Shown: piece after piece, positions 1-9,359 of the stretch
Numbering within the stretch: the stretch's first letter is position 1
How the letters are laid out: every line of letters begins with the position of its first letter
NCBI RefSeq assembly: GCF_004765605.1
Contig: NZ_SRLC01000001.1
Location: 558,001 to 622,000, forward strand
Origin: Hymenobacter aquaticus
GTDB lineage: Bacteria; Bacteroidota; Bacteroidia; Cytophagales; Hymenobacteraceae
Direction: 5' to 3'
Length of the DNA stretch: 64,000 bases
The notes under the pieces: model-generated
The model's database searches: none
What the model saw: only the letters and a program-made list of their open reading frames with translations
What the model was told of the DNA's origin: nothing
Position numbers and translations under genes: made by a program

Positions 1-1246
1 TGGCCAGCGAGTCGAGGCGGTACACGGCCACCGACAGGTTGGCCGCGGCCGGCCGGGCCGCCGGCGTGGTGCCGGCCAGCTGCAAGGTTACTTTTTCCCG
101 GCTGGCATACGCGGGCTTGTCGGTGCTGGCGCTGAGGGTGAGCTGCTGGGTGGGCGCGCGGAAATACAGCCGCTCGGCCAGGGGCTGACGGGCGCTGTTG
201 AAGACGGTAAAGTGCGTTATTCCTTCGCCCAGCGTCTTTTCATCCACCGTAAAGACGGCCGCGTTGTCCCGGAACCGGGCGCTGACCGCCACGGATGGAA
301 TATGGCGGGCGTGGCCCAGCAGCAACACGTCCTGGGCCGCATCCGTCGCCTTGCTGGTTCTGACCGTAATCGTGAGCGTGCCGGGCTGGTCGTGGCTCAG
401 GTGCAGGGCGTAGCCTTGCTCCAGCACGGCGGGCAGCTTGCGGGTGAGGGTTTGCTTGTTGGGCAGCTGAATAATGGCGCTGTAGCTGGCCCCGGCCTCG
501 GTGGGCGTAAAGGTGAAGGAGCCCAGGCCAAACTTCAGGGTGCGGAACTGCGCCACGTTGTTGCCGCGCTGATCCACGATGATGCCGCTGGCCTCGACGC
601 CGCGCAGGTGCTTGTCGTTCACCTTGAAGCCGACGGTGGCGGGCAGGCCCTGCACGAGGTGGCCGCCTTCGGGGAAAAACTGCGCTTCGGCCCCCAGCGT
701 TTCCCGGGCCGTCTGCACGGCCACGGTGGCCGAGGTGTTGACGACCGTCACGGTGCTGTGGAAGTAGAAGTCGGGCGCGGTATTCTTCATCCAGTTGGTG
801 TAGGCCCGGATGGTGTAGGTGCCCGAGGGCAGGTTTTTGGGCAGCACAAACGTGCCCTGGCCCACGGCCTGCTCCACGCTGATTTTGGCCTGCAACACGG
901 GCTTCTGCGCCGGGTTGAGCAGCTCCACGTACGCTACCTTGCTCACGGGCAGCGGCTTGTGGTAGAGGCCATCCACGGCGTAGAGCTTAAACCATAGCAT
1001 TTCCCCGCTCACGTACACCGGCCGGTCGACGTGCAGAAACAGCTTTTCCGGCAGGTGCTGCCGGGTGTAGCGGCTCAGCTGCCCCGGAATGGCGCGTAGC
1101 GAGTCGGTTTGGGCGTGGGCCGCTGGTAACCCGGTGGCCCACAGGGTGCCGCACAGCAGCAGGCCCAAACCCCAGGGGCGGGGCCGGAGCGGCCGGGGCG
1201 AAGCAAGAGAACTGGTCGTCACGAAATTACTGGTTGAGTCGCGCAT
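1..1246 (-). CDS. MG2-like (alpha-2-macroglobulin-type) secreted protein, partial
   Basis: The 3' end lies beyond the left edge. 415 codons are visible and the frame stays open to base 1. Start ATG is 1246-1244 and shares one base with the upstream TAA (TAATG), so translation is probably coupled. A hydrophobic stretch at about residues 26-45 ending in AHAQ looks like a signal peptide. The stretch EKLFLHVDRPVYVSGE at about residues 67-82 is the hallmark opening of the large MG2-domain envelope proteins of Bacteroidota, and beta-rich repeats follow. It is last in the visible operon behind a TonB-dependent receptor and a DUF4249 lipoprotein. A periplasmic or outer-membrane role is inferred. In some relatives a TonB plug domain lies further along, outside this window. 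Confidence 0.8.
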   Translation of the reverse strand, partial: MRDSTSNFVTTSSLASPRPLRPRPWGLGLLLCGTLWATGLPAAHAQTDSLRAIPGQLSRYTRQHLPEKLFLHVDRPVYVSGEMLWFKLYAVDGLYHKPLPVSKVAYVELLNPAQKPVLQAKISVEQAVGQGTFVLPKNLPSGTYTIRAYTNWMKNTAPDFYFHSTVTVVNTSATVAVQTARETLGAEAQFFPEGGHLVQGLPATVGFKVNDKHLRGVEASGIIVDQRGNNVAQFRTLKFGLGSFTFTPTEAGASYSAIIQLPNKQTLTRKLPAVLEQGYALHLSHDQPGTLTITVRTSKATDAAQDVLLLGHARHIPSVAVSARFRDNAAVFTVDEKTLGEGITHFTVFNSARQPLAERLYFRAPTQQLTLSASTDKPAYASREKVTLQLAGTTPAARPAAANLSVAVYRLDSLA

Positions 1247-2379
1247 TACTTCCAAAAGCTGGGGGCTACGTTGGTGCCGCGCTTCCGGCAATCCACACAG
1301 TCGCTGGTAAGCCCGGTATAGCCCACGTCTTCGATCATTTCGATGGGTAGAAAGTTCGGATTGTTGAAGGCCAGGGCTGCGTACTGGAACTGAATCGTAT
1401 CCGGAACGCCGCATTTGTAGCCCGTCTCAAACTGCCAGCTGGCGGGCAGCTCGTCCCGGCTGATAAAAATGCGCTTTTCGCTGACGGAGTACCCGCCCAC
1501 GTAGCCCAGCACCAACTCGTCGGGTTTGGTGGCGCAGTGCATGTTGCCCACCAGCTGGGTCGGGAGCGGGTCAAACAGGGTGCCGATGCTCTCCGTGTTT
1601 TTGCGCATCTCCTCCCAGTAGGCAAATTCTTCCTGCGTCTGGGCGTACTGCTTAACCAGCACGCTGTATTTGTAGCGCAGCTTGGTGGAGTTGCTGGGCA
1701 GGTTGGCCAGGGGGTAGTCCGCCACTACGTCCTGGTTGAGCTTGGTGGTGGTGCTGAGCCTGATAAAGCCCCCGAGCTGGCCGGTCCAGCAGCGCCAGAT
1801 GTTGTTGGTGCGGTACTGCATCTTGCCGCCAACAAACTCGAAGTAGCTGCGGTACTGCGAGGTAAACTCCCAGGTTTCGTCGTAGTCCCAGCGGTAGTAC
1901 TGGGTTTTGTTGGCGTCGTCGTGGGCACTGACGAAGAGGTGAACCCCGCCCTCATCCGCCGTCCAGGTTACCTTGTCGATGGGCGGCGTGAGCTTGACGG
2001 CCGTGTAGTCGGAAAAGTACTCTTTGCTGGCCGCCGTGGTAAAGTGCAGGCGGTGCCGCTTGCCCACGTTGAGCTGCAGGTTGGGCGAGGTGTAGGTGCC
2101 GGCCGGGCTTTCCGTGAGGCGGTAGCGCTGCCCGTTTTCCTCCTCCACGTACACCGTCGCCTTGCTTTCTACCGGGGGCGGCGTGTTGGCTTGCAGGTTC
2201 AGGGTGCGCGTGAGCTTGATGGTCGTCACGCCGCTGGCGTTGATAAAGCCGTCGACGACCAGGAAATTCACGTTCACGCCGTTCACCTCGGGCTCAAACG
2301 GGTCGATGCAGCTCGTCAGACTCAGCAGCAGCAGGCTCCAGAGCCGCACGGTAGACCGCAGATGTATATACCTGGTCAT
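1246..2379 (-). CDS. DUF4249 domain lipoprotein
   Basis: 377 residues. The N-terminus has a hydrophobic segment and a lipobox (LTSC, Cys24), so a lipidated envelope protein is expected. After it comes NFLVVDGFINASG and a beta-rich body, matching the DUF4249 family, which is usually encoded directly after STN-type TonB-dependent receptors. The start codon immediately abuts the receptor stop (no intergenic base), and the stop overlaps the next start. An accessory surface role for the receptor, analogous to SusD-type partners, is inferred from context. The substrate is unknown. Confidence 0.85.
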   Translation of the reverse strand: MTRYIHLRSTVRLWSLLLLSLTSCIDPFEPEVNGVNVNFLVVDGFINASGVTTIKLTRTLNLQANTPPPVESKATVYVEEENGQRYRLTESPAGTYTSPNLQLNVGKRHRLHFTTAASKEYFSDYTAVKLTPPIDKVTWTADEGGVHLFVSAHDDANKTQYYRWDYDETWEFTSQYRSYFEFVGGKMQYRTNNIWRCWTGQLGGFIRLSTTTKLNQDVVADYPLANLPSNSTKLRYKYSVLVKQYAQTQEEFAYWEEMRKNTESIGTLFDPLPTQLVGNMHCATKPDELVLGYVGGYSVSEKRIFISRDELPASWQFETGYKCGVPDTIQFQYAALAFNNPNFLPIEMIEDVGYTGLTSDCVDCRKRGTNVAPSFWK

Positions 2380-5148
2380 CTAGAATTTGAAGTTGTAGGT
2401 GATGGTCGGAATCGGCTGGCCGAAGATGGACAGCTGGTAGCCGTTGATGCGGCCGTTTTCCGACTTGAAATACACGGAATAGGGGTTTTTGCGGCCCGTC
2501 AGGTTATACACCCCGATGGTCCAGGAGCCGTGGGCCAGCTTCTTGATCTTGTGGTTGCCCTCAATGTTGAGGGCCAGATCGGCGCGGTAGTAGTCGGGCA
2601 CGCGGTAGGCGTTGCGCTCCGAGTAATACACCCGCATCGAGTTGCCCACGTAGTACTTGGCCAGGGGCAGGGTAATGGGGCGGCCCGTGCTGTAGGTAAG
2701 GTTCAGGGAGGTGCTGAAGCGGCGGCTGAACCGGTAGTTGCCAATCATCGTCGCGTCGTGGGGCTTGTCGAAGTTGCTGGGGTAGTACTTGCCCCCGTTT
2801 ACCATGTCGCCGGTCGTGGCCGTATTCACGCGCACTAGCGAGCGGGAATAGGTGTAGCTTACCCAGCCGTTGAGCTTGCCGGTCAGCTTCTTCACCATCA
2901 CTTCCACGCCGTAGGCCTTGCCCTCGGCATTCACCACGTCGGTTTCAATGTGGTGGTTGAGAATCAGCGTGGCCCCGCTCTTGTAGTCCACGAAGTCGTG
3001 CATGGCCTTGTAGTAGGTTTCTATGGACGTTTCAATCGTGTTCGACTTGAAGTTGCGGTAGTAGCCGATGGAATACTGGTCGCCGACCTGGGGCCGGATG
3101 TTCGCGTCGCTGAGCTTCCAGATGTCGGTCGGCGACATCGAGGCCGTGTTCGAGAGCATGTGAATGTACTGGCGCATCCGGTTGTAGCTGGCCTTCACCG
3201 AGGAGTTGTCCGACAGCGCGTACTTGAGCGTCACGCGGTACTCGGGGCCGTGGTAAGTGGCAATGCTGGCCCCGCGCTTGTGCGAAATGGTGTCGGTAAT
3301 CGTGTTTTCCGACTTCGAGATATTGGGCAGATACTGGTAGGTGTCGCGCGGACCCAGGGCGTTGAAGAGCGAGTAGCGCAGCCCCAGCGACACGGCGAAG
3401 CGGGGCGTCACGTCGATTTTGTCCGACACGTAAATAGCATGTTCCAGGGCCTGCTCCCGGGGCAGCACGTCGGGCTTGATCAACGACTCGTTGCCGATGG
3501 GCGTCAGGCTGCCCGAGGCCACCGAGTAGTAGATGTTGTTGAAGCCGAAGTCGAAGGTGTGCTTGTTGCTGTGGAAGTAGCTGAAGTCGGCCTGCAGGTT
3601 GGTCTGGTTGATGCCAAAGGCCAGCTCAGCGGCGTTTACCGGGTTCTTGTCGTTGCGGATGCCGTACTGGTAGTGGCTGTACGCACCGGTCAGCACGCCG
3701 TAGAGCTTGTTGCTGAAGTTGTGCTGCCACTTCAGGCTGCCCGTCTGGTTCTGGTAGCGGTAGAGCGTGTCGGAGGCCAGCTGAAACTGGTCGCGGCTGA
3801 GGTAGCCGGTGGCGTACACCGTGTTCCGGTCGTCGATCTGGTGGCTGATGTGGGCGTTCAGGTCGTAAAACGAGGCCGAGCTTTCCCGGTAGGTTTTGTT
3901 GGGAATCTGGTGCAGAATCCAGTCGGAGTAGCTGGTGCGGCCGGCCACGATGAAGGCGCTTTTATCCTTGATGATCGGGCCTTCCAGTGCCAGGCGGCTG
4001 GTCATCAGGCCAATGCCGCCCGAGCCGGAAAACTTTTTCTTGTTGCCGTCGCGGGTGGTAATTTCCAGCACCGACGACAGCCGCCCGCCGTACTTGGCCG
4101 GCACCGCGCTTTTGTACAGCTCCACCGTCTTGAGAATGTCGGGGTTGAAGGCCGAAAAGAAGCCGAACAGGTGCGCCGGGTTGTACACCGTCGCGTCGTT
4201 GAACAGAATCAGGTTCTGGTCGGTGGCCCCGCCGCGCACGTTCATGCCCGTGCTGCCTTCCCCCACCGATTTCACGCCCGGCAGCGTCAGCACCACGCGC
4301 AGAATATCGGTTTCGCCGAAGGCCGTGGGCACCTGCCGCATCGTTTTGATGTCGAGCCGCTCCACGCCCATCTGCATGCTGGCCACGTTCTTGTCTTTTT
4401 CGGCTTCAATCACCACCTCCTTCAGGTTGGTAATGTCTTCCTCCACCTCAATCTCCAGCTTGCCGTCGGTGTGCAGCTGGATCTGGCGGCGGGTGTTCTT
4501 GATGCCAATTCCCCGCACCTTCAGCTCGTAGCGGCCCGCGGGCAGCGTTAGGGCATAGTAGCCGTACTGGTCGGTGGTGGTGCCCACCGTGCTCGGCGCC
4601 TCCACGAATACCGCCGCCCCGATAACCGGCTCCCCGGCCTTGCTGTCCCGGATGTGGCCGGCCAGCGTCACCTTGCCGCCGGGCTGGCTGCCACCCTTTT
4701 TCCCGACCTCGTAGAGCTTCAGCGCCGAGGTGCTGGCCGCTGCGGCCTGGGTTTCCTCGGCGGGCAGCGGGTCGGGCTCGGTAGCGGTGGCCGCCGGCAT
4801 TTCCGTCACGAAGAAGTTGGGGGGCAGGTTGGGCTGAATGGCGCTGCCGGTGGTCACGTACACCCGCTGCTGCGGGTCGACGGCAAACCGAAACGGCGTG
4901 GACGCCAGCGCCGCCTGCAGCACTGCCTCCAGGGGCTGGCTGGTCACGCGCACGTTCACGCGCAGCGTATCCAGCGCCTCGGGCTGGTAGTAGAAGCGGT
5001 AGGGCGTTTGGGCTTCCAGCCGCTGCACCAGCTCCGGGAAGCGGATGCCGGTAAATTCTCCGCTGATCAGCGGCGGCGGCGCCAGCTGCTGGCCCAGGGC
5101 GGTGCCACTCCACAGGAAAAGGAATGCCAAACGGTAAAAAAATCTCAT
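2380..5148 (-). CDS. TonB-dependent receptor with STN and carboxypeptidase-like N-terminal domains
   Basis: 922 residues. Order: signal peptide (about 1-20), an STN domain (about 30-97, FPELVQRLEAQTPYRFYY), a linker, a carboxypeptidase-regulatory-like beta sandwich (about 160-245, VTLAGHIRDSKAGEPVIGAA), a plug (about 265-365, with STGMNVRGGATDQNLILFND), and a 22-strand-type barrel ending in an aromatic strand (TITYNFKF). An STN domain often means contact with an anti-sigma factor, but no sigma/anti-sigma pair lies in the visible flank. It should import a TonB-energised substrate across the outer membrane. The ligand cannot be read from sequence. It follows the 249-residue gene by 61 bp. Confidence 0.93.
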   Translation of the reverse strand: MRFFYRLAFLFLWSGTALGQQLAPPPLISGEFTGIRFPELVQRLEAQTPYRFYYQPEALDTLRVNVRVTSQPLEAVLQAALASTPFRFAVDPQQRVYVTTGSAIQPNLPPNFFVTEMPAATATEPDPLPAEETQAAAASTSALKLYEVGKKGGSQPGGKVTLAGHIRDSKAGEPVIGAAVFVEAPSTVGTTTDQYGYYALTLPAGRYELKVRGIGIKNTRRQIQLHTDGKLEIEVEEDITNLKEVVIEAEKDKNVASMQMGVERLDIKTMRQVPTAFGETDILRVVLTLPGVKSVGEGSTGMNVRGGATDQNLILFNDATVYNPAHLFGFFSAFNPDILKTVELYKSAVPAKYGGRLSSVLEITTRDGNKKKFSGSGGIGLMTSRLALEGPIIKDKSAFIVAGRTSYSDWILHQIPNKTYRESSASFYDLNAHISHQIDDRNTVYATGYLSRDQFQLASDTLYRYQNQTGSLKWQHNFSNKLYGVLTGAYSHYQYGIRNDKNPVNAAELAFGINQTNLQADFSYFHSNKHTFDFGFNNIYYSVASGSLTPIGNESLIKPDVLPREQALEHAIYVSDKIDVTPRFAVSLGLRYSLFNALGPRDTYQYLPNISKSENTITDTISHKRGASIATYHGPEYRVTLKYALSDNSSVKASYNRMRQYIHMLSNTASMSPTDIWKLSDANIRPQVGDQYSIGYYRNFKSNTIETSIETYYKAMHDFVDYKSGATLILNHHIETDVVNAEGKAYGVEVMVKKLTGKLNGWVSYTYSRSLVRVNTATTGDMVNGGKYYPSNFDKPHDATMIGNYRFSRRFSTSLNLTYSTGRPITLPLAKYYVGNSMRVYYSERNAYRVPDYYRADLALNIEGNHKIKKLAHGSWTIGVYNLTGRKNPYSVYFKSENGRINGYQLSIFGQPIPTITYNFKF

Positions 5149-5209
5149 CAGAATAGGGGTGCAGCGGATAAAAAACGGGAAAACGGGCCGCCCGTGCCGG
5201 GCTGCCCGC

Positions 5210-5959
5210 TTAGCGCAGGGTGTTGTAGTAGCGGGCTACCTGCACGAAAGCCTCTTCCTGCCGGCTCTTGCTAAAGCTCAGCTTTTGGGTGCTCAGGTAC
5301 TGGCGCACTTCTTTTTTGCGGTCGGCCAGCGCCGCCAGCAGGGCTCCTTTGCTGGCAATGGGATAAAACTGCCCGCCTTTTTCCAGGTAGAACCGGTTAG
5401 CTTCCTCAAACTCGGCCTCCACGCCCGTCGGCGTCAGCTTTTCCAGTAGTTTCTTGCTGCGCTTGGCCAGCACCCGCACGGGGCCGTTCAGCAGCACGTC
5501 GTAGTAGCCGGTACTCAGGGCGCCTGCCGTCGGGCCGCCGCTCACGATGCGCACGAACGTATGCCGGTTGACCGTGAAATAGCTCACCTTCTCGTTGACG
5601 AGCTTCAGCTTCAGCGGCGTCTGCGGAAACTTCAGCACCACCTGGTCTAAGCGGGTATCATATAGCAGCGGCACTTGCTGGTAGAGCGCGCCATTGTAGA
5701 AGATAGCGCCCACCTGCTCGTCGGGTGATTGAAAGAACTGGTGGCCTTTCACCAGCCGGTAGCTTTTCTCGTAGCCCGTGTATTCGGTGCCACTGTATAA
5801 ATGCGGATTTTCCTCCGGCGGCAGCATCTGCCGGCTGGCCAGCCGGGCGGTGGCCGCCGCCAGAAAGCTGGAGTCCGGGGCTGGCGTCTGACCAGCCGCC
5901 TGGTGGGCCGCCAGCAAACTGAAAAAGGCGAAGCTGTAAAGTCGGGGCAAGGGCTTCAT
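5210..5959 (-). CDS. secreted protein of unknown function, first gene of the receptor operon
   Basis: 249 residues with an N-terminal signal peptide (about 1-24, cleavage near AAGQ). The body carries GTEYTGYEKSY and GHQFFQSPDEQVGAIFYNG. Similar short secreted proteins occur beside STN-type receptors, but I cannot assign a domain name. Its position and 61-bp spacing make it the likely promoter-proximal member of the receptor/DUF4249/MG2 operon. No lipobox is seen. Basic, coiled-coil-prone residues occur near the C-terminus (LLAALADRKKEVRQYL). Confidence 0.75.
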   Translation of the reverse strand: MKPLPRLYSFAFFSLLAAHQAAGQTPAPDSSFLAAATARLASRQMLPPEENPHLYSGTEYTGYEKSYRLVKGHQFFQSPDEQVGAIFYNGALYQQVPLLYDTRLDQVVLKFPQTPLKLKLVNEKVSYFTVNRHTFVRIVSGGPTAGALSTGYYDVLLNGPVRVLAKRSKKLLEKLTPTGVEAEFEEANRFYLEKGGQFYPIASKGALLAALADRKKEVRQYLSTQKLSFSKSRQEEAFVQVARYYNTLR

Positions 5960-6303
5960 CGGGGCAAATAGGCGTGTAAACCGGAGTAGGAGCGGGGCGG
6001 AATAGAATAACAGCTTATAAGGTAGAGCGCGAATAGGGATGTTTCGCTATGCGCAAGCTAATAGTGCAATACTTTGTGGGTTGTGTTATATAAAGTGCGG
6101 GCGCAGCTTACGGTTCAGTTGCTAGGCAAAAGAAACAAAAGCCGGAAAAAAGCTGCTTGCCGCCTTGGCTCTCGCGCGTGGTAAGCTGGGCAGCCCGGGC
6201 ACCTGAAACTTCTGTCCCCGCCCGCCTGACCGTTTCTGGCTCTTGTTGGTTGCATCGGGGCACGACCCAACAACCGAATAGCAGAAACACCGGAAAAGAA
6301 AAA
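5960..6303. other. gene-poor intergenic region
   Basis: About 340 bp between the receptor operon start and the tRNA-Glu terminator. It must hold the operon promoter on the minus strand. No convincing TAnnTTTG box was found. Small ORFs here do not look like proteins. Confidence 0.5.
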
Positions 6304-6335
6304 GGCCCTCTGGAGCTAACCAGAGGGCCTTTTTG
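6304..6335 (-). terminator. terminator of the tRNA-Glu pair
   Basis: A perfect 10-bp stem (6304-6313 with 6320-6329) and 6-nt loop, flanked by A tracts on one side and T tracts on the other. It can act in both directions. It sits directly downstream of the second tRNA gene in the minus direction. Confidence 0.8.
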
Positions 6336-6357
6336 TAGTCAAAACGATGACTTAATG

Positions 6358-6429
6358 TAGTCCGTAGGGGAATCGAACCCCTGTTGGTAGAATGAAAATC
6401 TACTGTCCTAACCCCTAGACGAACGGACC
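6358..6429 (-). tRNA. tRNA-Glu (UUC), copy 2
   Basis: 72 nt on the minus strand, without an encoded CCA. It folds as a cloverleaf: acceptor GGUCCGU/ACGGACU (first pair G-U), a D arm containing GGGGUUAGGAC, anticodon stem GUAGA/UCUAC with loop UUUUCAU giving anticodon UUC, and T arm with GGUUCGAUUCC. It is identical to the copy 93 bp upstream. Confidence 0.96.
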
Positions 6430-6450
6430 AAGTATCAAAACGGAGAAGAG

Positions 6451-6522
6451 TAGTCCGTAGGGGAATCGAACCCCTGTTGGTAGAATGAAAATCTACTGTC
6501 CTAACCCCTAGACGAACGGACC
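6451..6522 (-). tRNA. tRNA-Glu (UUC), copy 1
   Basis: Same 72-nt sequence and fold as the neighbouring copy, anticodon UUC. The 21-bp spacer has no promoter, so both copies should come from one transcript starting near 6546 and ending at the hairpin 6304-6329. Confidence 0.96.
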
Positions 6523-6552
6523 AGATAACTAGCCAACCCCGTTTTGATGCTG

Positions 6553-6582
6553 CAAAGATAGATAGGGGAACCATGCAGACAA
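6553..6582 (-). promoter_or_regulatory. Bacteroidota-type promoter of the tRNA-Glu pair
   Basis: On the minus strand TTG (6582-6580), a 19-nt spacer and TATCTTTG (6560-6553) match the -33/-7 consensus TTG / TAnnTTTG exactly. The expected start is around 6546-6549, about 25 nt before the first tRNA. Confidence 0.8.
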
Positions 6583-6759
6583 TACCCCCGCCAAAAAAAA
6601 ATGGACCTGAAAGGCAAATTCGCTGATATTCAGTTTGAAAAATTGTACCGCTGCCGTCGTTGAAAAAGCCGGCGGGGCGCTTTGGAAGCCAGCCGCCCCA
6701 CTTTAGCCGGTTTGTCATTGCCGGAGCGGGCAGGGTATTTTCCTGGGGTAGATATTGAT

Positions 6760-6790
6760 TTGGCGAAGTTGGCCGGACCCGGTACCTTCG
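6760..6790 (+). promoter_or_regulatory. probable promoter of gap
   Basis: TTG (6760-6762), 20 nt, then TACCTTCG (6783-6790), one mismatch from TAnnTTTG. It would give a leader of roughly 50 nt before ATG 6844. Confidence 0.55.
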
Positions 6791-6825
6791 CTCCGCGTTT
6801 TCACTCGGTCCCTCGGGGCCGTTAA

Positions 6826-7851
<1,026 letters not shown>

Positions 7852-7881
7852 TTGCGGACTACAGTTCGTTTTTTTGAGTGT

Positions 7882-7915
7882 AAAAAAGCCTGCCCGGTTG
7901 GGCGGGCTTTTTTTT
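7882..7915 (+). terminator. terminator of gap
   Basis: An 8-bp GC-rich stem (7888-7895 with 7900-7907, one G-T pair), loop GGTT, preceded by six A and followed by eight T. Confidence 0.88.
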
Positions 7916-7949
7916 CAACTTTTCCCGCCCCGTTGCGTTGTTGCCGTCT

Positions 7950-8846
7950 ATGCCTGAGAAGCTGCGCATTTGCTTTCTGATCAACCCCAAATCGGGCACC
8001 AACCGGCGCCAGGACGTGCCCGCGCTGCTGACCCGCTACCTGGCCGCCGAGCCCGCCGTCGACTACGAAGTGCGCCTGACCCAGTACGCCGGGCACGCCG
8101 TGGAGCTGGCCCGGCAGGCCGCCGCCGAGGGGTTCCGCATCGTGGTAGCCGTGGGCGGCGACGGGACGGTGAACGAAGTAGGGCGGGGGCTGCTGGGCAC
8201 CCGGGCGGCGCTGGGCATTCTGCCCCGGGGCTCGGGCAACGGGCTGGCGCGCCACCTGCGCGTACCCCTGGCCTTGCCCGCCGCCATCCGCCAGCTGGCC
8301 CGGCCCGACTTTCAGCGCATCGACGTGGGCCACATCAACGAGCACCCCTTTTTCTGCACGGCCGGGCTGGGCTTCGATGCCCACGTGAGCAAGTGCTTTG
8401 CCCAGGCCGGCACCCGCGGGCTGGGCACCTACGTGCAGGTGGCGCTGCGCGAATACCGCCGCTTCCGACCCACCCCGATTACGATGACGATGCAAGGCAA
8501 AACCCTGGAAACCAACTGCTACGTGCTGGCCTTTGCAAACGCGGCGCAGTACGGCAATAACGCCTACATTGCCCCGCTGGCCGATATCAGTGACGGGCTG
8601 CTGGATCTGTGCCTGATTGATGCCCTGCCGCTGCTGCGGGCCGTGCGCGTGAGCCTGGGCCTGGCGCTGGGCAACCTGCCGGCCTCGGGCGCGGCCGTGT
8701 ACCACACCTGTAGCCAGGTGCAGGTGCGCACCGCCCAGCCGCTCGGCTTCCACGTCGACGGGGATTATGTGGGCGACGCGCAGCAGTTCGACGTCCGCCT
8801 GGAGCCCCTGGCCCTGGAAGTAGCGGTGCCCAAGGTGAAGTTGTGA
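7950..8846 (+). CDS. YegS/DagK-type lipid kinase
   Basis: 298 residues from ATG 7950. An in-frame TTG exists 12 bases earlier, but ATG leads straight into the beta strand LRICFLINPKSG. The diacylglycerol-kinase catalytic domain shows NPKSG, the nucleotide loop VGGDGTVNEV (about residues 66-75) and LPRGSGNGLARHL. The C-terminal part ends with FHVDGDYVG, as in YegS/BmrU relatives. It probably phosphorylates a diacylglycerol or related lipid at the inner membrane face with ATP. The exact substrate is not visible. It lies between gap and a SUI1 factor. Confidence 0.9.
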   Translation: MPEKLRICFLINPKSGTNRRQDVPALLTRYLAAEPAVDYEVRLTQYAGHAVELARQAAAEGFRIVVAVGGDGTVNEVGRGLLGTRAALGILPRGSGNGLARHLRVPLALPAAIRQLARPDFQRIDVGHINEHPFFCTAGLGFDAHVSKCFAQAGTRGLGTYVQVALREYRRFRPTPITMTMQGKTLETNCYVLAFANAAQYGNNAYIAPLADISDGLLDLCLIDALPLLRAVRVSLGLALGNLPASGAAVYHTCSQVQVRTAQPLGFHVDGDYVGDAQQFDVRLEPLALEVAVPKVKL

Positions 8847-8857
8847 AATAGTGAGAT

Positions 8858-8941
8858 GGTGAGTTTGATGTTCAAATTGCGCAAAGCGGCGCCAGCCGAA
8901 CATCAAACTCACCATTTCACCATCTCACCATCTCACCATCT
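8858..8941. repeat. inverted repeat plus four-copy octamer array
   Basis: A perfect 16-bp inverted repeat (8858-8873 with 8898-8913, 24-nt loop) runs into four tandem octamers CACCAT(C/T)T at 8910-8941. It begins 12 bp after the lipid-kinase stop. Confidence 0.85.
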
Positions 8942-8963
8942 CACAATTTCAGATCTTTGCCGG

Positions 8964-9314
8964 ATGAAAGACGATAAGAACCGCCGCAGCCGGGAAGGCG
9001 TGGTGTACTCCACCAACTCCGATTTCGACTACCAGCACAGCAGCGAGGAGGAAGCCGAAACCCTGCCGCCCCAGCAGCAGAATCTGCGCGTGCAGCTCGA
9101 TAAGAAAGCCCGGGGCGGCAAGCAGGTCACACTGATTACCGGCTTCGTGGGCAAGGATGCCGACCTGCAAAGCCTGGGCAAGCTGCTCAAAACCAAGTGC
9201 GGCGTGGGCGGCAACGCCAAGGACGGCGAAATCCTGATTCAGGGTGACTTCCGCGACAAAGTGCTGGCCGTGCTGCTGGAGCAGAAGTACAAAGCCAAAA
9301 AGGCCGGTGGATAG
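8964..9314 (+). CDS. SUI1/YciH-type translation initiation factor homologue
   Basis: 116 residues from ATG 8964. The open frame extends upstream through the octamer repeats, but that part has no protein character. The N-terminal 45 residues are polar and probably disordered. The SUI1 fold follows, with [24 protein letters not shown] and the closing [12 protein letters not shown]. Bacterial SUI1 homologues relate to eukaryotic eIF1 and are thought to influence start-codon fidelity. Their role in Bacteroidota is not firmly known. A TAnnTTTG-like box (8952-8959, one mismatch) ends only 4 nt before the ATG. Confidence 0.92.
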   Translation: MKDDKNRRSREGVVYSTNSDFDYQHSSEEEAETLPPQQQNLRVQLDKKARGGKQVTLITGFVGKDADLQSLGKLLKTKCGVGGNAKDGEILIQGDFRDKVLAVLLEQKYKAKKAGG

Positions 9315-9359
9315 GAATCAAGATTTAAGATTGGATATAAGCAACTGCTCAATAGCACT

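Noticed and set aside
1537..2838. Long plus-strand open frame (433 codons) opposite the DUF4249 gene
   Set aside because: Antisense shadow in GC-rich DNA: low-complexity V/G/R/H text, overlaps two clear minus-strand genes. Similar long shadows opposite mutS2, recQ, the amylase and the PLD gene were rejected for the same reason.
8910..8941. CRISPR or coding repeat (octamers)
   Set aside because: Units are contiguous 8-mers without spacers and lie outside genes.
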